From: Acidobacteriales bacterium 59-55
GTDB lineage: Bacteria > Acidobacteriota > Terriglobia > Terriglobales > Acidobacteriaceae
DNA: 64,000 nt
Assembly: GCA_001897435.1 (NCBI GenBank)
Contig: MKSV01000007.1
Location: 1,240,001 to 1,304,000, forward strand
Direction: 5' to 3'
The notes under the pieces were generated by a model that saw only the letters and a program-made list of their open reading frames with translations, was not told the DNA's origin and did not search any database. Below, piece after piece: positions 16,785-25,769 of this stretch. A program made the translations under genes and the position numbers. The first letter of the stretch is position 1. The number at the start of each line of letters is the position of its first letter.

Positions 16785-16861
16785 GCAGACTATATTCATG
16801 GCATCTGCTTGGATGTCACTAAACATGCTGTCGTTGGCCGATAAACCCTAAAAATATCTAG

Positions 16862-19531
16862 CTAGCGCGCGTTTTCATGGATGGCTTTCAATAGCGCATC
16901 CCGCAGCAATCTCTCTTCGTCCGGGATCAGCTTTTCCCCGGCGCGGGTCACGTAGAAGACGTCAATCGCCATCTCCCCCTCCGTATCGACCAGTGCCGCT
17001 TCGATATTGCAGCCCTGCCGGGCCAGGGTCAGGCTCAGCGCGTGGAGCAGCCCCGTCGTGTCCTGCGCGACGACTTCAAGCAGCGTGCTGTGCGACGAGG
17101 CTGCGTCGTCGAACTCGACCCTCGACTCCACCACCACCTTCGGCGCCTTGCGCCTGCCGCGCCTGCGTCCGCTCAATAACTTCTCAACCGGCAGGACCCC
17201 GCTCATCACCTCGTGAACGCTCTTCACAAACGCCTCGTGTTCGGAGGCATTCATCTCGAGCGTGCGAAAGCTATCGGTAAAGCGAAAGCTGTCCACCACC
17301 ACGCCGTGCCGATTGGAGAAGGCATCGGCGGTCACGATATTCATTCCCCACGCCGCCAGAGCGCCGGTCATATTCGCGAACAGGAGCGCCCTGTCCGGAG
17401 TCAGCAGCGTCAGTTCGCTCACGCCCGGAGCGTAGCGAAAATCCAGTTGGACTGCGTCTTCCGCAAAGCGCTTCGCCATTTGAAACTGCGTCCGTATCTG
17501 CTCCGGCGTCCGGGTCAGCACATAGCGCTCAGGAAACCCGTCAAGATACTCCGCCACCTCGGCCTTCTGTCCCGGCAGCAGCGCGGCCACGCGGTGAATC
17601 AGTTCCCTCTCGTCCTGGGCGCCGACCCGGTCCTCGTCCACATTGCGGTCCAGATAATTCGACGTCGCAATGTAGAGCCGCCACAGGTTCTCCGCCTTCC
17701 ACGGCGTCAGCGCATCCGGATGCACCGCGTTGATGTCCGCATAGGTAAACAGAGTCAGCATCCGCAGAACCTCCGGCGTCTGCACCTTGGCGGCAAAGGC
17801 CCGTACCGTCTGCCGGTCGAAGATATCGCGGCGGGTGGCCTGCGACATCTCCAGATGATTCGCAATCAGGCTGCTGACCATGCCGCTCTCGTACGAGTCC
17901 AGTTCCAGCCGCTCCAGCACGCCTGCGGCCATCTTCATGCTCTCCTGCGCATGGTCGCCCGTGCTGCGGCCTTTGCCGGTATCGTGCATCAGTGCCGCCA
18001 GATACAGCAGGCCGGGATGCGGAAGCTCGCGCACCAGACGCGAAAACTGCGCAGCCCACTCAGCCAGCGGCCCCGTCTGCTCGCGCTCGAGGCTGTGCAG
18101 CGTGTCGATCAGGACAAAGGTGTGCTCATCGACCGTATAGCGATGGTAGGCATCGCGAATCACCAGAGCATCAATTCCATGGAACTCCGGAATCAGCAAT
18201 TCCAGCACTCCTACCGCGTGCATCGTCCGCAAGGCGTCTCCGGCGTGCGGTCCGGTCAAAATCTTCTGAAGATGCTGCCATAGCGACGGCCCTTCTTCAA
18301 GATGCGCGGAGAGCACGGGAATTGCCTGGAGCAGGCGCTGCTCCGCCTCTTCGCCCAGCGTGCAGCCGCTACGAGCCATGACCTCGAACACATTCAGCAC
18401 AAGGTCGGGGTCCTGCGCGGGATCATGCCCCGCCTCGCCGCTCCCATCGGTCACCAAGGCATCGAGCACAATCCGCCCGCGTTCCACGCGAAAGCCCTGT
18501 TGCGGCGACTCCGCACGCCGCTCCCTCTTCAACCCCAGCAGCTTCAGCCGCGGCTTGTCCAGGGGAGCCTCCTCCATCGCCTGTGCCACCCGCCGCTCGA
18601 TCCGCCGTGCGTGGCGGAAGTAGAACCGCATCCAGTAAGCCGCATCCGCGCCGGGCAAAGTATCTCCCGCCGCCGCCGTTCCCAGGCCCATCCCGATGCC
18701 CGCCGCCGCGGCCGCATCCTGCGCCTGCCAGTCCAGCGAATTGTCATCGCGCTCGTGCCGATAGTGCAGGAAGCATCGCACCAGCCATAGAAACTCCACG
18801 GCCTTGCGAAACTCCCCATCCTCATCGGCGTTCCCGTTCTTCGACACACGGCCCCCCGCATCCGGCCCAATCCCGCGCAACAGCTTCATCCACTCGCAGA
18901 CATGGATATCGCGCAGGCCGCCGGGACAGTCCTTGATGTTCGGCTCCAGATGGAAGAGGGTGTCCCCATATTTGGCGTGGCGCGCCCGCGTCAGCTCCGT
19001 CAACTGCGCCATCAAGCCCTTCTGCTCGCGCAGCAGAAGCTTCGGGATGCTCTGGCCTGACAGCTTTCTGTAGATCGCGGCATCTCCGGTGATGAGCCGG
19101 TGGTCCATCAGCGAGATCGCAAATTCGGCGTTCTCCTCGTCGAAGCGCTCGCACTCGGGCAGCCTCCGCGTCGTCGGAGAGATGTGAATGCCGGAGTCCC
19201 ACATCTCCTGGTTGACGCGGCGAATCGCATCTTTCACATCCTTCTCCGCCAGCCGTCCGTCGAGCAGGAAAAGCAAGTCCACATCCGAGTAAGGAAATAG
19301 CTGCGCCCGGCCATAGCCACCGATGGCCACCAGCGCAATTCCAGTCGCCAGCCGCCGGTCGCGCTGCACCTCCTGCGCCCAGAGACTGCTCGCAAACTCG
19401 TCCTGCGCCTTCGACCGCGCGGCAATCGTTGCTGCCCCCGAAGCGCCCGCATCGAATGCGGAGCGAATCTCCACTATTCTCGCCTGGTATCTGTCCCGTA
19501 TTCCGCTGTCAGTGGTCTCGTTTGTGCTCAT
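16862..19531 (-). CDS. glnD: Bifunctional uridylyltransferase/uridylyl-removing enzyme GlnD
   Basis: 889 residues from ATG 19531, which has AGAGG about eight bases upstream; an upstream in-frame start at 19582 lacks support. GlnD uridylylates and deuridylylates PII in response to glutamine. The nucleotidyltransferase motif is GGYGRAQLFPYSDVD (residues 71-85). The HD domain for uridylyl removal has LMHDTGKGRSTGDH near residue 525. Two ACT domains, starting near ELTLLTPDRALLFANMTG and HSTLLEVVAQDTTGLLHALS, close the protein. It is the last gene of amtB-glnK-glnD, with its substrate PII encoded just upstream. Confidence 0.95.
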   Translation of the reverse strand: MSTNETTDSGIRDRYQARIVEIRSAFDAGASGAATIAARSKAQDEFASSLWAQEVQRDRRLATGIALVAIGGYGRAQLFPYSDVDLLFLLDGRLAEKDVKDAIRRVNQEMWDSGIHISPTTRRLPECERFDEENAEFAISLMDHRLITGDAAIYRKLSGQSIPKLLLREQKGLMAQLTELTRARHAKYGDTLFHLEPNIKDCPGGLRDIHVCEWMKLLRGIGPDAGGRVSKNGNADEDGEFRKAVEFLWLVRCFLHYRHERDDNSLDWQAQDAAAAAGIGMGLGTAAAGDTLPGADAAYWMRFYFRHARRIERRVAQAMEEAPLDKPRLKLLGLKRERRAESPQQGFRVERGRIVLDALVTDGSGEAGHDPAQDPDLVLNVFEVMARSGCTLGEEAEQRLLQAIPVLSAHLEEGPSLWQHLQKILTGPHAGDALRTMHAVGVLELLIPEFHGIDALVIRDAYHRYTVDEHTFVLIDTLHSLEREQTGPLAEWAAQFSRLVRELPHPGLLYLAALMHDTGKGRSTGDHAQESMKMAAGVLERLELDSYESGMVSSLIANHLEMSQATRRDIFDRQTVRAFAAKVQTPEVLRMLTLFTYADINAVHPDALTPWKAENLWRLYIATSNYLDRNVDEDRVGAQDERELIHRVAALLPGQKAEVAEYLDGFPERYVLTRTPEQIRTQFQMAKRFAEDAVQLDFRYAPGVSELTLLTPDRALLFANMTGALAAWGMNIVTADAFSNRHGVVVDSFRFTDSFRTLEMNASEHEAFVKSVHEVMSGVLPVEKLLSGRRRGRRKAPKVVVESRVEFDDAASSHSTLLEVVAQDTTGLLHALSLTLARQGCNIEAALVDTEGEMAIDVFYVTRAGEKLIPDEERLLRDALLKAIHENAR

Positions 19532-19585
19532 GCCGTTTTCCTCTAAAGAAAACCAAAGCCCATAGAGGCTGCTGAAAGGCATTCA

Positions 19586-19618
19586 TTCCCGATGGGAGAG
19601 AACATCTCCCATCGGGAA
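19586..19618 (-). terminator. Hairpin between glnK and glnD, possible attenuator
   Basis: TTCCCGATGGGAGA pairs perfectly with TCTCCCATCGGGAA around the 5-base loop GAACA. It sits 21 bases after the glnK stop and 55 bases before the glnD start. No T run follows on the minus strand, so it may be an RNA-processing or stability element that sets glnK above glnD rather than a full terminator. Confidence 0.6.
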
Positions 19619-19638
19619 CCCCAACCGTGGAGACGCTG

Positions 19639-19977
19639 CTAGAGCGCAGCCTCGCCCCGCTGGTCGTTGCGGATACGGATGGCCTCATCGATCTTCGACA
19701 CGAAGATCTTGCCGTCACCGATGGTGCCCGTTCGCGCCGCCGTCATGATCGCCGCGATAGCCTTGTCCAGCATCTCCTCCTTCACCACCAGTTCCAGCTT
19801 CACCTTCGGCAGCAGGTCTACCGAGTACTCTCGTCCCCGGTAGAACTCCGTGTGTCCTTTTTGCCGACCGTGGCCGCGGGCCTCGGTGATCGTCATTCCC
19901 TCAACGCCGATATCGACCAGCGCATCCTTCACCGCATCCAGTTTCGATGGTTGAATCACCGCTTCAATCTTCTGCAT
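19639..19977 (-). CDS. glnK: Nitrogen regulatory protein PII
   Basis: 112 residues, the exact PII length. The T-loop has the uridylylation site Tyr51 in YRGREYSVDLLPK, and GRQKGHTEFY leads into it. The B-loop and C-loop signature TGTIGDGKIFV is intact, so ATP and 2-oxoglutarate binding is expected. It lies 54 bases after amtB, the classic glnK position, so it should close the AmtB channel when ammonium is plentiful; GlnD is encoded next. The symbol could equally be glnB; the amtB link favours glnK. Confidence 0.95.
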   Translation of the reverse strand: MQKIEAVIQPSKLDAVKDALVDIGVEGMTITEARGHGRQKGHTEFYRGREYSVDLLPKVKLELVVKEEMLDKAIAAIMTAARTGTIGDGKIFVSKIDEAIRIRNDQRGEAAL

Positions 19978-20031
19978 ATGGAGTATCCTCTCGCGCTTTC
20001 AGATTCGTTGAACTGCGGCCCCCACTAAGAA

Positions 20032-21456
20032 CTAGTGAGCCCAATCGTAACCCTCTTCGCCGTGTTGCGACAGGTCCAGACCGATGCGCTCGTCTTCCTC
20101 GCTCACCCTCAGCCCGATCGTCTTGTCCACGAGGAACAGAATAATCAGCGTGCCCACGATCGAAATGGTCCACGCAAGCCCGATGCCGAACGCCTGGTGG
20201 AACAACTGGCGCCAGTTGCCCTCCAGCAGCCCGGTCGGCTTGCCGGCCCCAAAGATGGGATTGATCGCGCTGGTCGCGAAGACGCCGGTCAGCAACGCTC
20301 CCAGCGTTCCGCCCGCTCCATGAACGCCGAAGGCGTCGAGCGAGTCGTCATAGCCGAACCAGCTCTTCACCTTCACCACCATCGTGTAGCAGAAGGCACC
20401 GGCGATCAGGCCGATCCACAGCGCCGACATCGGCGTTACGAACCCTGCTGCCGGCGTAATCGCCACCAGCCCGGCCACCGCGCCCGAGATCGCTCCCAGT
20501 GCCGACGGCTTGCCCTGCCGCATCCACTCCACGGCCGACCAGCCAATCACCGCCGCCGCTGCGCCAAACTGTGTCGCCACAAACGCCGAAGTCGCCAGCG
20601 TGCCTGCCGAGAGCGCGGACCCGGCGTTGAAGCCGAACCAGCCCACCCACAACATACACGCGCCCACGAAGCTCAACACCACCGAGTGCGGCGGCATCGG
20701 AATCTTGGGGTACCCGATACGTTTGCCCAGATAGAGCGCCGTCACCAGAGCCGAGACACCGGAGGTCACGTGCACCACGGTTCCACCAGCAAAGTCCAGG
20801 CACGGCATCCGACCGGTCGCATTCAGCAGGCCGCCCTTGCCCCAGACCATGTGCGCCATCGGGCTATAGACGATGATCGCCCAGAGCACCATAAACACCA
20901 GCATCGCGGAGAACTTCATCCGTTCGGCAAACGCGCCCGTAATCAGCGCCGGGGTGATGATGGCGAACATCATCTGATAGACCATGAAGGTCTGCAACGG
21001 GATCGTCCCGGCGTAGGCCGGGTCCGGCGCCAGCCCCACGCCGTGCAGAAACATATTGTGCAGACCGCCGATAAAGGCGTTCCCGCTGCTGAATGCCAGC
21101 GAATAGGTCAACAGCGCCCACAGAACCGTGATAACCGCCATCATGGCGAAGGTCTGCATCATCGTTCCCAGGATATTTTTCTTACGCACCAGGCCGCCGT
21201 AGAACAGCGCCAGCCCCGGGCCGCTCATCATCAGCACCAGCGCCGCGGAGACGAGCATCCAGCCGTTGTCTCCCGCCGTTTGGGCCGCCGCAACTGCGGC
21301 AGCATTCTCGTCGGCCCGCTTCTCCAGCGCGGCAATCCGGTCTGTCTGAGATGTCGCAGGCGTCTGCGCCATCGCTGCCGATCCGTAGAGGATCGATCCG
21401 CCAAATATCAGAGTAAACAGAAGTGCGAGAAATACCTTGACCGCTCGTATGCGCAT
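20032..21456 (-). CDS. amtB: Ammonium transporter
   Basis: 474 residues. A signal-peptide-like N-terminus (KVFLALLFTLIFGGSILYGSAAMA) is followed by a coiled-coil-like spacer (RIAALEKRADENAAAVAAA) and then eleven membrane segments of the Amt fold. Pore motifs include ALFYGGLVRKKN, VVHVTSGVSALVTAL with the pore His, GWFGFNAGSA and DAFGVHGAGGTLGALLTG with the second pore His. It conducts ammonium or ammonia into the cell and is expected to be blocked by the PII protein encoded downstream. The 265 bases upstream carry the promoter, but I found no sigma-54 site. Confidence 0.96.
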   Translation of the reverse strand: MRIRAVKVFLALLFTLIFGGSILYGSAAMAQTPATSQTDRIAALEKRADENAAAVAAAQTAGDNGWMLVSAALVLMMSGPGLALFYGGLVRKKNILGTMMQTFAMMAVITVLWALLTYSLAFSSGNAFIGGLHNMFLHGVGLAPDPAYAGTIPLQTFMVYQMMFAIITPALITGAFAERMKFSAMLVFMVLWAIIVYSPMAHMVWGKGGLLNATGRMPCLDFAGGTVVHVTSGVSALVTALYLGKRIGYPKIPMPPHSVVLSFVGACMLWVGWFGFNAGSALSAGTLATSAFVATQFGAAAAVIGWSAVEWMRQGKPSALGAISGAVAGLVAITPAAGFVTPMSALWIGLIAGAFCYTMVVKVKSWFGYDDSLDAFGVHGAGGTLGALLTGVFATSAINPIFGAGKPTGLLEGNWRQLFHQAFGIGLAWTISIVGTLIILFLVDKTIGLRVSEEDERIGLDLSQHGEEGYDWAH

Positions 21457-21721
21457 GTGTCTACCACTCTTTTCAGGATTTTTTTAGTGAAAGAGGTGCT
21501 TTGGTAAACCCGCGGACGTGGCGGTTGAATCAGGAGCACAACAAGCTTCGCTGCAACAGAGGAGCTGAAGCCACATTTTGTGCCGATGCATTTAATCTAC
21601 ACAAGAAGAAGCGTGATGCAAAGTAGAAAATTTATCTTCTCTCAATAAATCCGTTTTGAGATCACAAGCGATTGCAGCCTGCCTCGCCGTGTGCCCTACC
21701 GTCGAGTCGCTATCAGAGCCG

Positions 21722-22012
21722 CTATCGCGCCAGCAACTCGCGCACCATCTCTTCCCATTCACCACCTAGATCGCCCTCCGGCATCGGCCGCCCCGCTCGC
21801 CGGTACCAGTACGCGGCATTCCCCGCATCGCCCTCCTTGCGATGCAGGTAGGCATGAACCCAGGCTCCCTCCGCGCCCGGCACATCCTGGGCGATCTCGT
21901 GTGCCCTCTGCCAGTCGCCCTTGCCGTCCCACCAAAGCGCCAGCAAAGCTCCGGAAAACTCACCGCTATCCGCCGAGGTGAACTCTGCAACTGTCATCAC
22001 TCTTCCCGCCAT
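21722..22012 (-). CDS. Small conserved protein of unknown function
   Basis: 96 residues, acidic, with tryptophan-rich helical segments: ALLALWWDGKGDWQRAHEIA and GAWVHAYLHRKEGDAGNAAYWYRRAG. The pattern of Trp, Ala and Tyr in paired helices resembles a short TPR/SEL1-like helical repeat. I recall proteins like this in Acidobacteria and Bacteroidetes but can assign no function. ATG 22012 has AGGA six bases upstream. It follows the esterase gene by 18 bases on the same strand and is probably co-transcribed with it. Confidence 0.75.
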   Translation of the reverse strand: MAGRVMTVAEFTSADSGEFSGALLALWWDGKGDWQRAHEIAQDVPGAEGAWVHAYLHRKEGDAGNAAYWYRRAGRPMPEGDLGGEWEEMVRELLAR

Positions 22013-22030
22013 GATCTGTCCTGCCGGTCG

Positions 22031-22969
22031 TCAGTTCCCTGTCGCAGCCGCAGTTGCCGGCGCAGCATAGCCGCGCTCCCGCATCCACTTAATCAGCAGG
22101 TCAGGCCAGACGCTCAACTGCGGATTCCCCACCCCCAGCCCAGACCCGTGCCGACCGTGCTGAAACAGGTGCATCTCCGCCGGAACCCCGGACTTTACCA
22201 GCGCCGAATAGAACGCAACGCTATTCATCACCGGCACCGTCTGGTCATCCGTCGTCGAAAACAGAAAGGTCGGCGGCGTGTCCTTCGTCACCTGCAACTC
22301 ATTCGACATTGACAGCACAACCGCCGGATCGGGATTATCCCCCAGCAGATTCCTTCGCGAGCCGGAATGCGTGAACGAAGCATCCATCGTAATCACCGGG
22401 TAGGCCAGGATGAGAAAATCCGGACGGCTTCCCTGCCGGTCGATTGGATCCGCCGCGCTGGGATTGCCGCTATCGAAGTGCGTTCCCGTGGTTGCAGTCA
22501 GATGACCGCCTGCCGAAAAGCCCCACATCCCGATATGATCCGGCGCAATGCCGTACTCAGAGGCGTTTGCGCGAACCATCCGCATCGCCCTCTGCGCATC
22601 TCCCAGTTCAATGGGATTGTGGTAAGTCGGCCCCAGCCGGTACTTCAGCACAAAGGCCGCGACGCCGCGCTGGTTCAGCCAGTGCGCCACATCCGAACCC
22701 TCCTTGGTCATCGACAGGTGCTCGTACCCGCCTCCCGGTGCAACAACAACACCTGTCTTCGTCGCATTCGCTCCAGAAGGCAGATAGATGGTCAGCGTCG
22801 GCTTATCCACATCCTGATCGCCCTTCGCTCCGGGAGCCCCATTGGGCCATAACAGGACCGTCGTCCCTTCCGATGCAGGCATACTTTGCGCCTGTTGGCC
22901 CTGCATCGTACCCACGCCCAACAACACCGCCAAAACGCTTCCGCCAATCCGCCGCAGCTTCATCCTCAT
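22031..22969 (-). CDS. Exported alpha/beta hydrolase (acetyl esterase / xylanase-accessory type)
   Basis: 312 residues from ATG 22969 (GGAG about eleven bases upstream). A signal peptide (GGSVLAVLLGVGTMQGQQA) leads into an alpha/beta-hydrolase fold with oxyanion motif APGGGYEHLSM, nucleophile elbow GMWGFSAGGHL, acid region TTDDQTVP and catalytic His in FQHGRHGSGLG. This is the BD-FAE or COG0657-like esterase group, often acting on acetylated or feruloylated plant polysaccharides. The periplasmic location and the GH42 gene elsewhere in the window fit a plant-debris degrader. The exact substrate is not readable. Confidence 0.87.
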   Translation of the reverse strand: MRMKLRRIGGSVLAVLLGVGTMQGQQAQSMPASEGTTVLLWPNGAPGAKGDQDVDKPTLTIYLPSGANATKTGVVVAPGGGYEHLSMTKEGSDVAHWLNQRGVAAFVLKYRLGPTYHNPIELGDAQRAMRMVRANASEYGIAPDHIGMWGFSAGGHLTATTGTHFDSGNPSAADPIDRQGSRPDFLILAYPVITMDASFTHSGSRRNLLGDNPDPAVVLSMSNELQVTKDTPPTFLFSTTDDQTVPVMNSVAFYSALVKSGVPAEMHLFQHGRHGSGLGVGNPQLSVWPDLLIKWMRERGYAAPATAAATGN

Positions 22970-23152
22970 AGGGTCTACATCTCCTGCCCTGCAAAGAAGC
23001 ATCCTATTGCACGGCGAACAAAATTGTATCCCGCGTCTCTCTCCTCATGCAGAACGGGGGCGCAATTAATCGGGAAGCAGTACGCCCGCGATAAAATCAC
23101 ACAGCAGAATCACAAATCGAGGCAGCGATTCAGCCGGTCCTCGCGGAGACCC

Positions 23153-23764
23153 ATGAAGGAACTCATTCAAAAGCAACTGGCCCAGTCCATCGCCACCATG
23201 CAGGCCGTCCTTGACGATCCTCACATCGCCGACACCCTCATCAGCATCGGCGATGTGACGGCCAAGGCCATGAAGGCCGGCCACAAGTTGCTCGTCGCCG
23301 GCAACGGAGGCTCCGCCGCCGATGCTCAGCATCTGGTCGCCGAATTCGTCGTGCGCCTCACCGTCAACCGTCCCGCCCTGCGCGCCGTCGCCCTCACCAC
23401 CGACTCTTCCATCCTCACCGCCACCGGCAACGACTTCGGCTTCGACCATATCTTCGAGCGCCAGATCGAGGCTCTCGGCCAGTCCGGCGACGTCTTTCTC
23501 GGCATCTCCACCTCCGGCAACTCGGCCAACATCGTCAACGCCCTCACCCAGGCGCAAAAGATGGGCATCACCACGGTCGGCTTCAGCGGCGGCGACGGCG
23601 GCAAGATGCGATGCCTTTGCGAGTACAACATCGTCATCCCCTCCACCGTCACCATGAACATCCAGGAGTCGCATCTCGCCCTTGAGCACATCTTCTGCAT
23701 GATCGTGGAGCGCTTCACCTTCGGTACCGACTTCGAGACCAGGCCCCAGATCCTCAGCGAATAG
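23153..23764 (+). CDS. gmhA: D-sedoheptulose-7-phosphate isomerase
   Basis: 203 residues from ATG 23153 (GGAG four bases upstream), against about 192 in E. coli. SIS fold with LLVAGNGGSAADAQHLVAEF, LTTDSSILTATGND, GISTSGNSANIVNAL and QESHLALEHIFC containing the catalytic Glu/His pair. It converts sedoheptulose-7-P to D-glycero-D-manno-heptose-7-P, the first step of ADP-heptose for lipopolysaccharide core. The other heptose genes are outside the window. The 293-residue extension of the frame upstream is not conserved-looking. Confidence 0.95.
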   Translation: MKELIQKQLAQSIATMQAVLDDPHIADTLISIGDVTAKAMKAGHKLLVAGNGGSAADAQHLVAEFVVRLTVNRPALRAVALTTDSSILTATGNDFGFDHIFERQIEALGQSGDVFLGISTSGNSANIVNALTQAQKMGITTVGFSGGDGGKMRCLCEYNIVIPSTVTMNIQESHLALEHIFCMIVERFTFGTDFETRPQILSE

Positions 23765-23865
23765 CCTTTCAGGCAACATTCCCCGGCGCGAACCCATCTG
23801 AACCAAGCGGGCGTATACTCGGCGTGTTTCTGAACCACCACTTTCAGCTTCAAGGAGATCAACCG

Positions 23866-24261
23866 ATGCTAAAAGGCTTTCGTGACTTCGTCCTGCGTGG
23901 CAATGTTCTGGATCTGGCTGTTGCTGTCATCATCGGCGCGGCTTTCTCAACTATTGTCGCGTCTCTCACCAAGGACATCATCAACCCTCTGATAGCTGCC
24001 CTCGTAGGCAAACCGGATTTCTCCGCCTTGGTAGCGCACGTCAACGGCGGTGTCGTCACCTATGGCAACTTCATCAATGCGGTCATCGCATTTCTGCTGC
24101 TTGCCTTCGTCATCTACTTCTTTCTCGTGCTGCCGGCGAACAAGCTCATGGCCAGGGTTAAAGGCCCCGAAGCGGTCACCAACAAGACCTGCGCCGAATG
24201 CCTCTCCGAGATCCCCGTCGCCGCGCACCGCTGCAAGTTCTGCGGTCAGCCTGCTGCCTAG
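23866..24261 (+). CDS. mscL: Large-conductance mechanosensitive channel with C-terminal zinc-ribbon-like tail
   Basis: 131 residues from ATG 23866, preceded by AAGGAG about seven bases upstream. FRDFVLRGNVLDLAVAVIIGAAF is the N-terminal amphipathic helix and TM1; FINAVIAFLLLAFVIYFFLV is TM2. The channel opens under membrane tension on osmotic downshift. Instead of the usual charged C-terminal helix bundle, the end has four cysteines in two CxxC pairs (Cys109/112, Cys123/126: CAECLSEIPVAAHRCKFC). This tail is seen in a subset of MscL proteins and looks like a rubredoxin-type metal knuckle. Confidence 0.95.
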   Translation: MLKGFRDFVLRGNVLDLAVAVIIGAAFSTIVASLTKDIINPLIAALVGKPDFSALVAHVNGGVVTYGNFINAVIAFLLLAFVIYFFLVLPANKLMARVKGPEAVTNKTCAECLSEIPVAAHRCKFCGQPAA

Positions 24262-24295
24262 TTACCTGCTGCTTAGCTAAACATCGCACAAAAAG

Positions 24296-24332
24296 AAAGA
24301 CCCGGCGAGCATCCTCTTCCGGGTCTTTTTTT
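24296..24332 (+). terminator. Intrinsic terminator after mscL, usable from both strands
   Basis: AAAGACCCGG and CCGGGTCTTT form a 10-base stem followed by a run of T on the plus strand; the A run at the other side gives T residues on the minus strand. It stands between the convergent mscL and MFS genes, so it probably ends both. Confidence 0.85.
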
Positions 24333-24346
24333 GTCTCAACATATGG

Positions 24347-25588
24347 CTACACCGCAGGCTCCAGTTGCCGCCTTTGATCCAGCTTCGGCAGAAATCCGGT
24401 CAGCAGGCCGATCGCCGGCAGGTAAGCGCACAGCTTGTACACGAAGACGATGCTGGTCTCGTCCGCCAGTTTGCCCAGCACCGCCGCTCCAATTCCGCCC
24501 AGCCCGAAGGCAAACCCGAAGAACAGGCCGGAGATCATCCCCACCCGTCCCGGAACCAGGTCCTGCGCGTAGACCAGGATCGCCGAGAACGCCGATGCAA
24601 TGACGAACCCGATGATCACGCTCAATATCCCGGTCCAGAAGAGGTTCGCATAGGGCAGCATCAGGGTGAACGGCAGGACCCCGAGGATCGAGCACCAGAT
24701 CACCAGCTTGCGGCCTACCCGGTCGCCCACCGGCCCGCCGATCAGCGTGCCCGCCGCCACCGCTCCCAGAAATGCAAACAGATGCAGTTGCGAACTCTGC
24801 ACCGACACATGGAACCGGTTGATGAGATAGAAGGTGTAGTAGCTGGTAATGCTGGCCAGATAGAAATACTTCGAAAAGACCAGCGCTACCAGAACCGCAA
24901 TCGCGGACGCCACCTTCTTCCGAGGCAGGGCTACCACGTGCTCCGCGTGACGCGCCGGCCGCTTTTTCAGATGCGCGAGCCGCGCCTTGTACCATCCGCC
25001 CACCCAGACCAGCACGGTGATGCCCAGCAGCGCCGCCGGAGTAAACCACCCGATACCACCCTGCCCAATCGGAAGCACGATGAACGCGGCGAGCAGCGGC
25101 CCAATCGCAGACCCGGTATTTCCGCCCACCTGGAAGAACGACTGCGCCATCCCGTGCTGTCCGCCCGAAGCCATGTGCGCCACCCGCGAGGACTCCGGGT
25201 GAAATACCGCCGAACCCACACCGATCAGGGCGGCTGCCAGCAGCAGCAGCGGATATTTGTGCGCCAACGCCAGCATTGTCAGCCCTGCCAAAGTCACCGT
25301 CATGCCAATGGGCAGCGAGTACGGCATGGGCCTGCGATCCGTAAAGTGGCCAATGAAGGGCTGCAACAGCGACGCTGTAATCTGGTTGGTCAGCGTAATC
25401 AGCCCGATCTGACCGAAATCCAGATCAAACGAGCTTTTGAGAATCGGATAGATCGAAGGCAGCAGGGACTGCATCATGTCGTTCAGAAGATGGCAAAAGC
25501 TCACCGCCGTCAGCACGCGATACAGTGTTCCCTCTGCTGCGGGCCCGGGCGATTCGATCTCCGCACCCGCAATACTATGTGTCGACAC
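24347..25588 (-). CDS. fsr: MFS efflux transporter, fosmidomycin-resistance (Fsr) type
   Basis: 413 residues with about 12 membrane helices. The N-terminal half closely follows Fsr: SFCHLLNDMMQSLLPSIYP, GQIGLITLTNQITASLLQPF, RRPMPYSLPIGM, GVGSAVFHPESSRVAHMASG and AQSFFQVGGNTGSAIGPLLA. Fsr exports fosmidomycin, and the natural substrate is unknown. A basic loop (KKRPARHAEH) separates the halves. The start is GTG 25588 with AAGGTGA six to seven bases upstream. Transcribed alone, convergent with mscL. Confidence 0.88.
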   Translation of the reverse strand: MSTHSIAGAEIESPGPAAEGTLYRVLTAVSFCHLLNDMMQSLLPSIYPILKSSFDLDFGQIGLITLTNQITASLLQPFIGHFTDRRPMPYSLPIGMTVTLAGLTMLALAHKYPLLLLAAALIGVGSAVFHPESSRVAHMASGGQHGMAQSFFQVGGNTGSAIGPLLAAFIVLPIGQGGIGWFTPAALLGITVLVWVGGWYKARLAHLKKRPARHAEHVVALPRKKVASAIAVLVALVFSKYFYLASITSYYTFYLINRFHVSVQSSQLHLFAFLGAVAAGTLIGGPVGDRVGRKLVIWCSILGVLPFTLMLPYANLFWTGILSVIIGFVIASAFSAILVYAQDLVPGRVGMISGLFFGFAFGLGGIGAAVLGKLADETSIVFVYKLCAYLPAIGLLTGFLPKLDQRRQLEPAV

Positions 25589-25769
25589 TTCTTCACCTTT
25601 TAATTTCGCTTGATCTATCTATCGTATTGGTTTTGCCCCTCGCGATACAGCAGCATAAAAACAACGAATCCAACCATCATCTTCAATCGACTCCATTCTT
25701 CAGCGTCCCCCACGGAAGCGAGAGAATCCCCGGTTGCGATACTCTGAATCTTCACCCCGAGGACCTCAT

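Noticed and set aside
20035..21507. 490-codon open frame antisense to amtB
   Set aside because: It is rich in Arg, His and Gln and lies opposite a clear membrane-protein gene, which is typical of a shadow frame in GC-rich DNA.
21457..21721. Sigma-54 promoter upstream of amtB
   Set aside because: Expected from amtB-glnK in proteobacteria, but no GG-N10-GC element with the right spacing is present on the minus strand.
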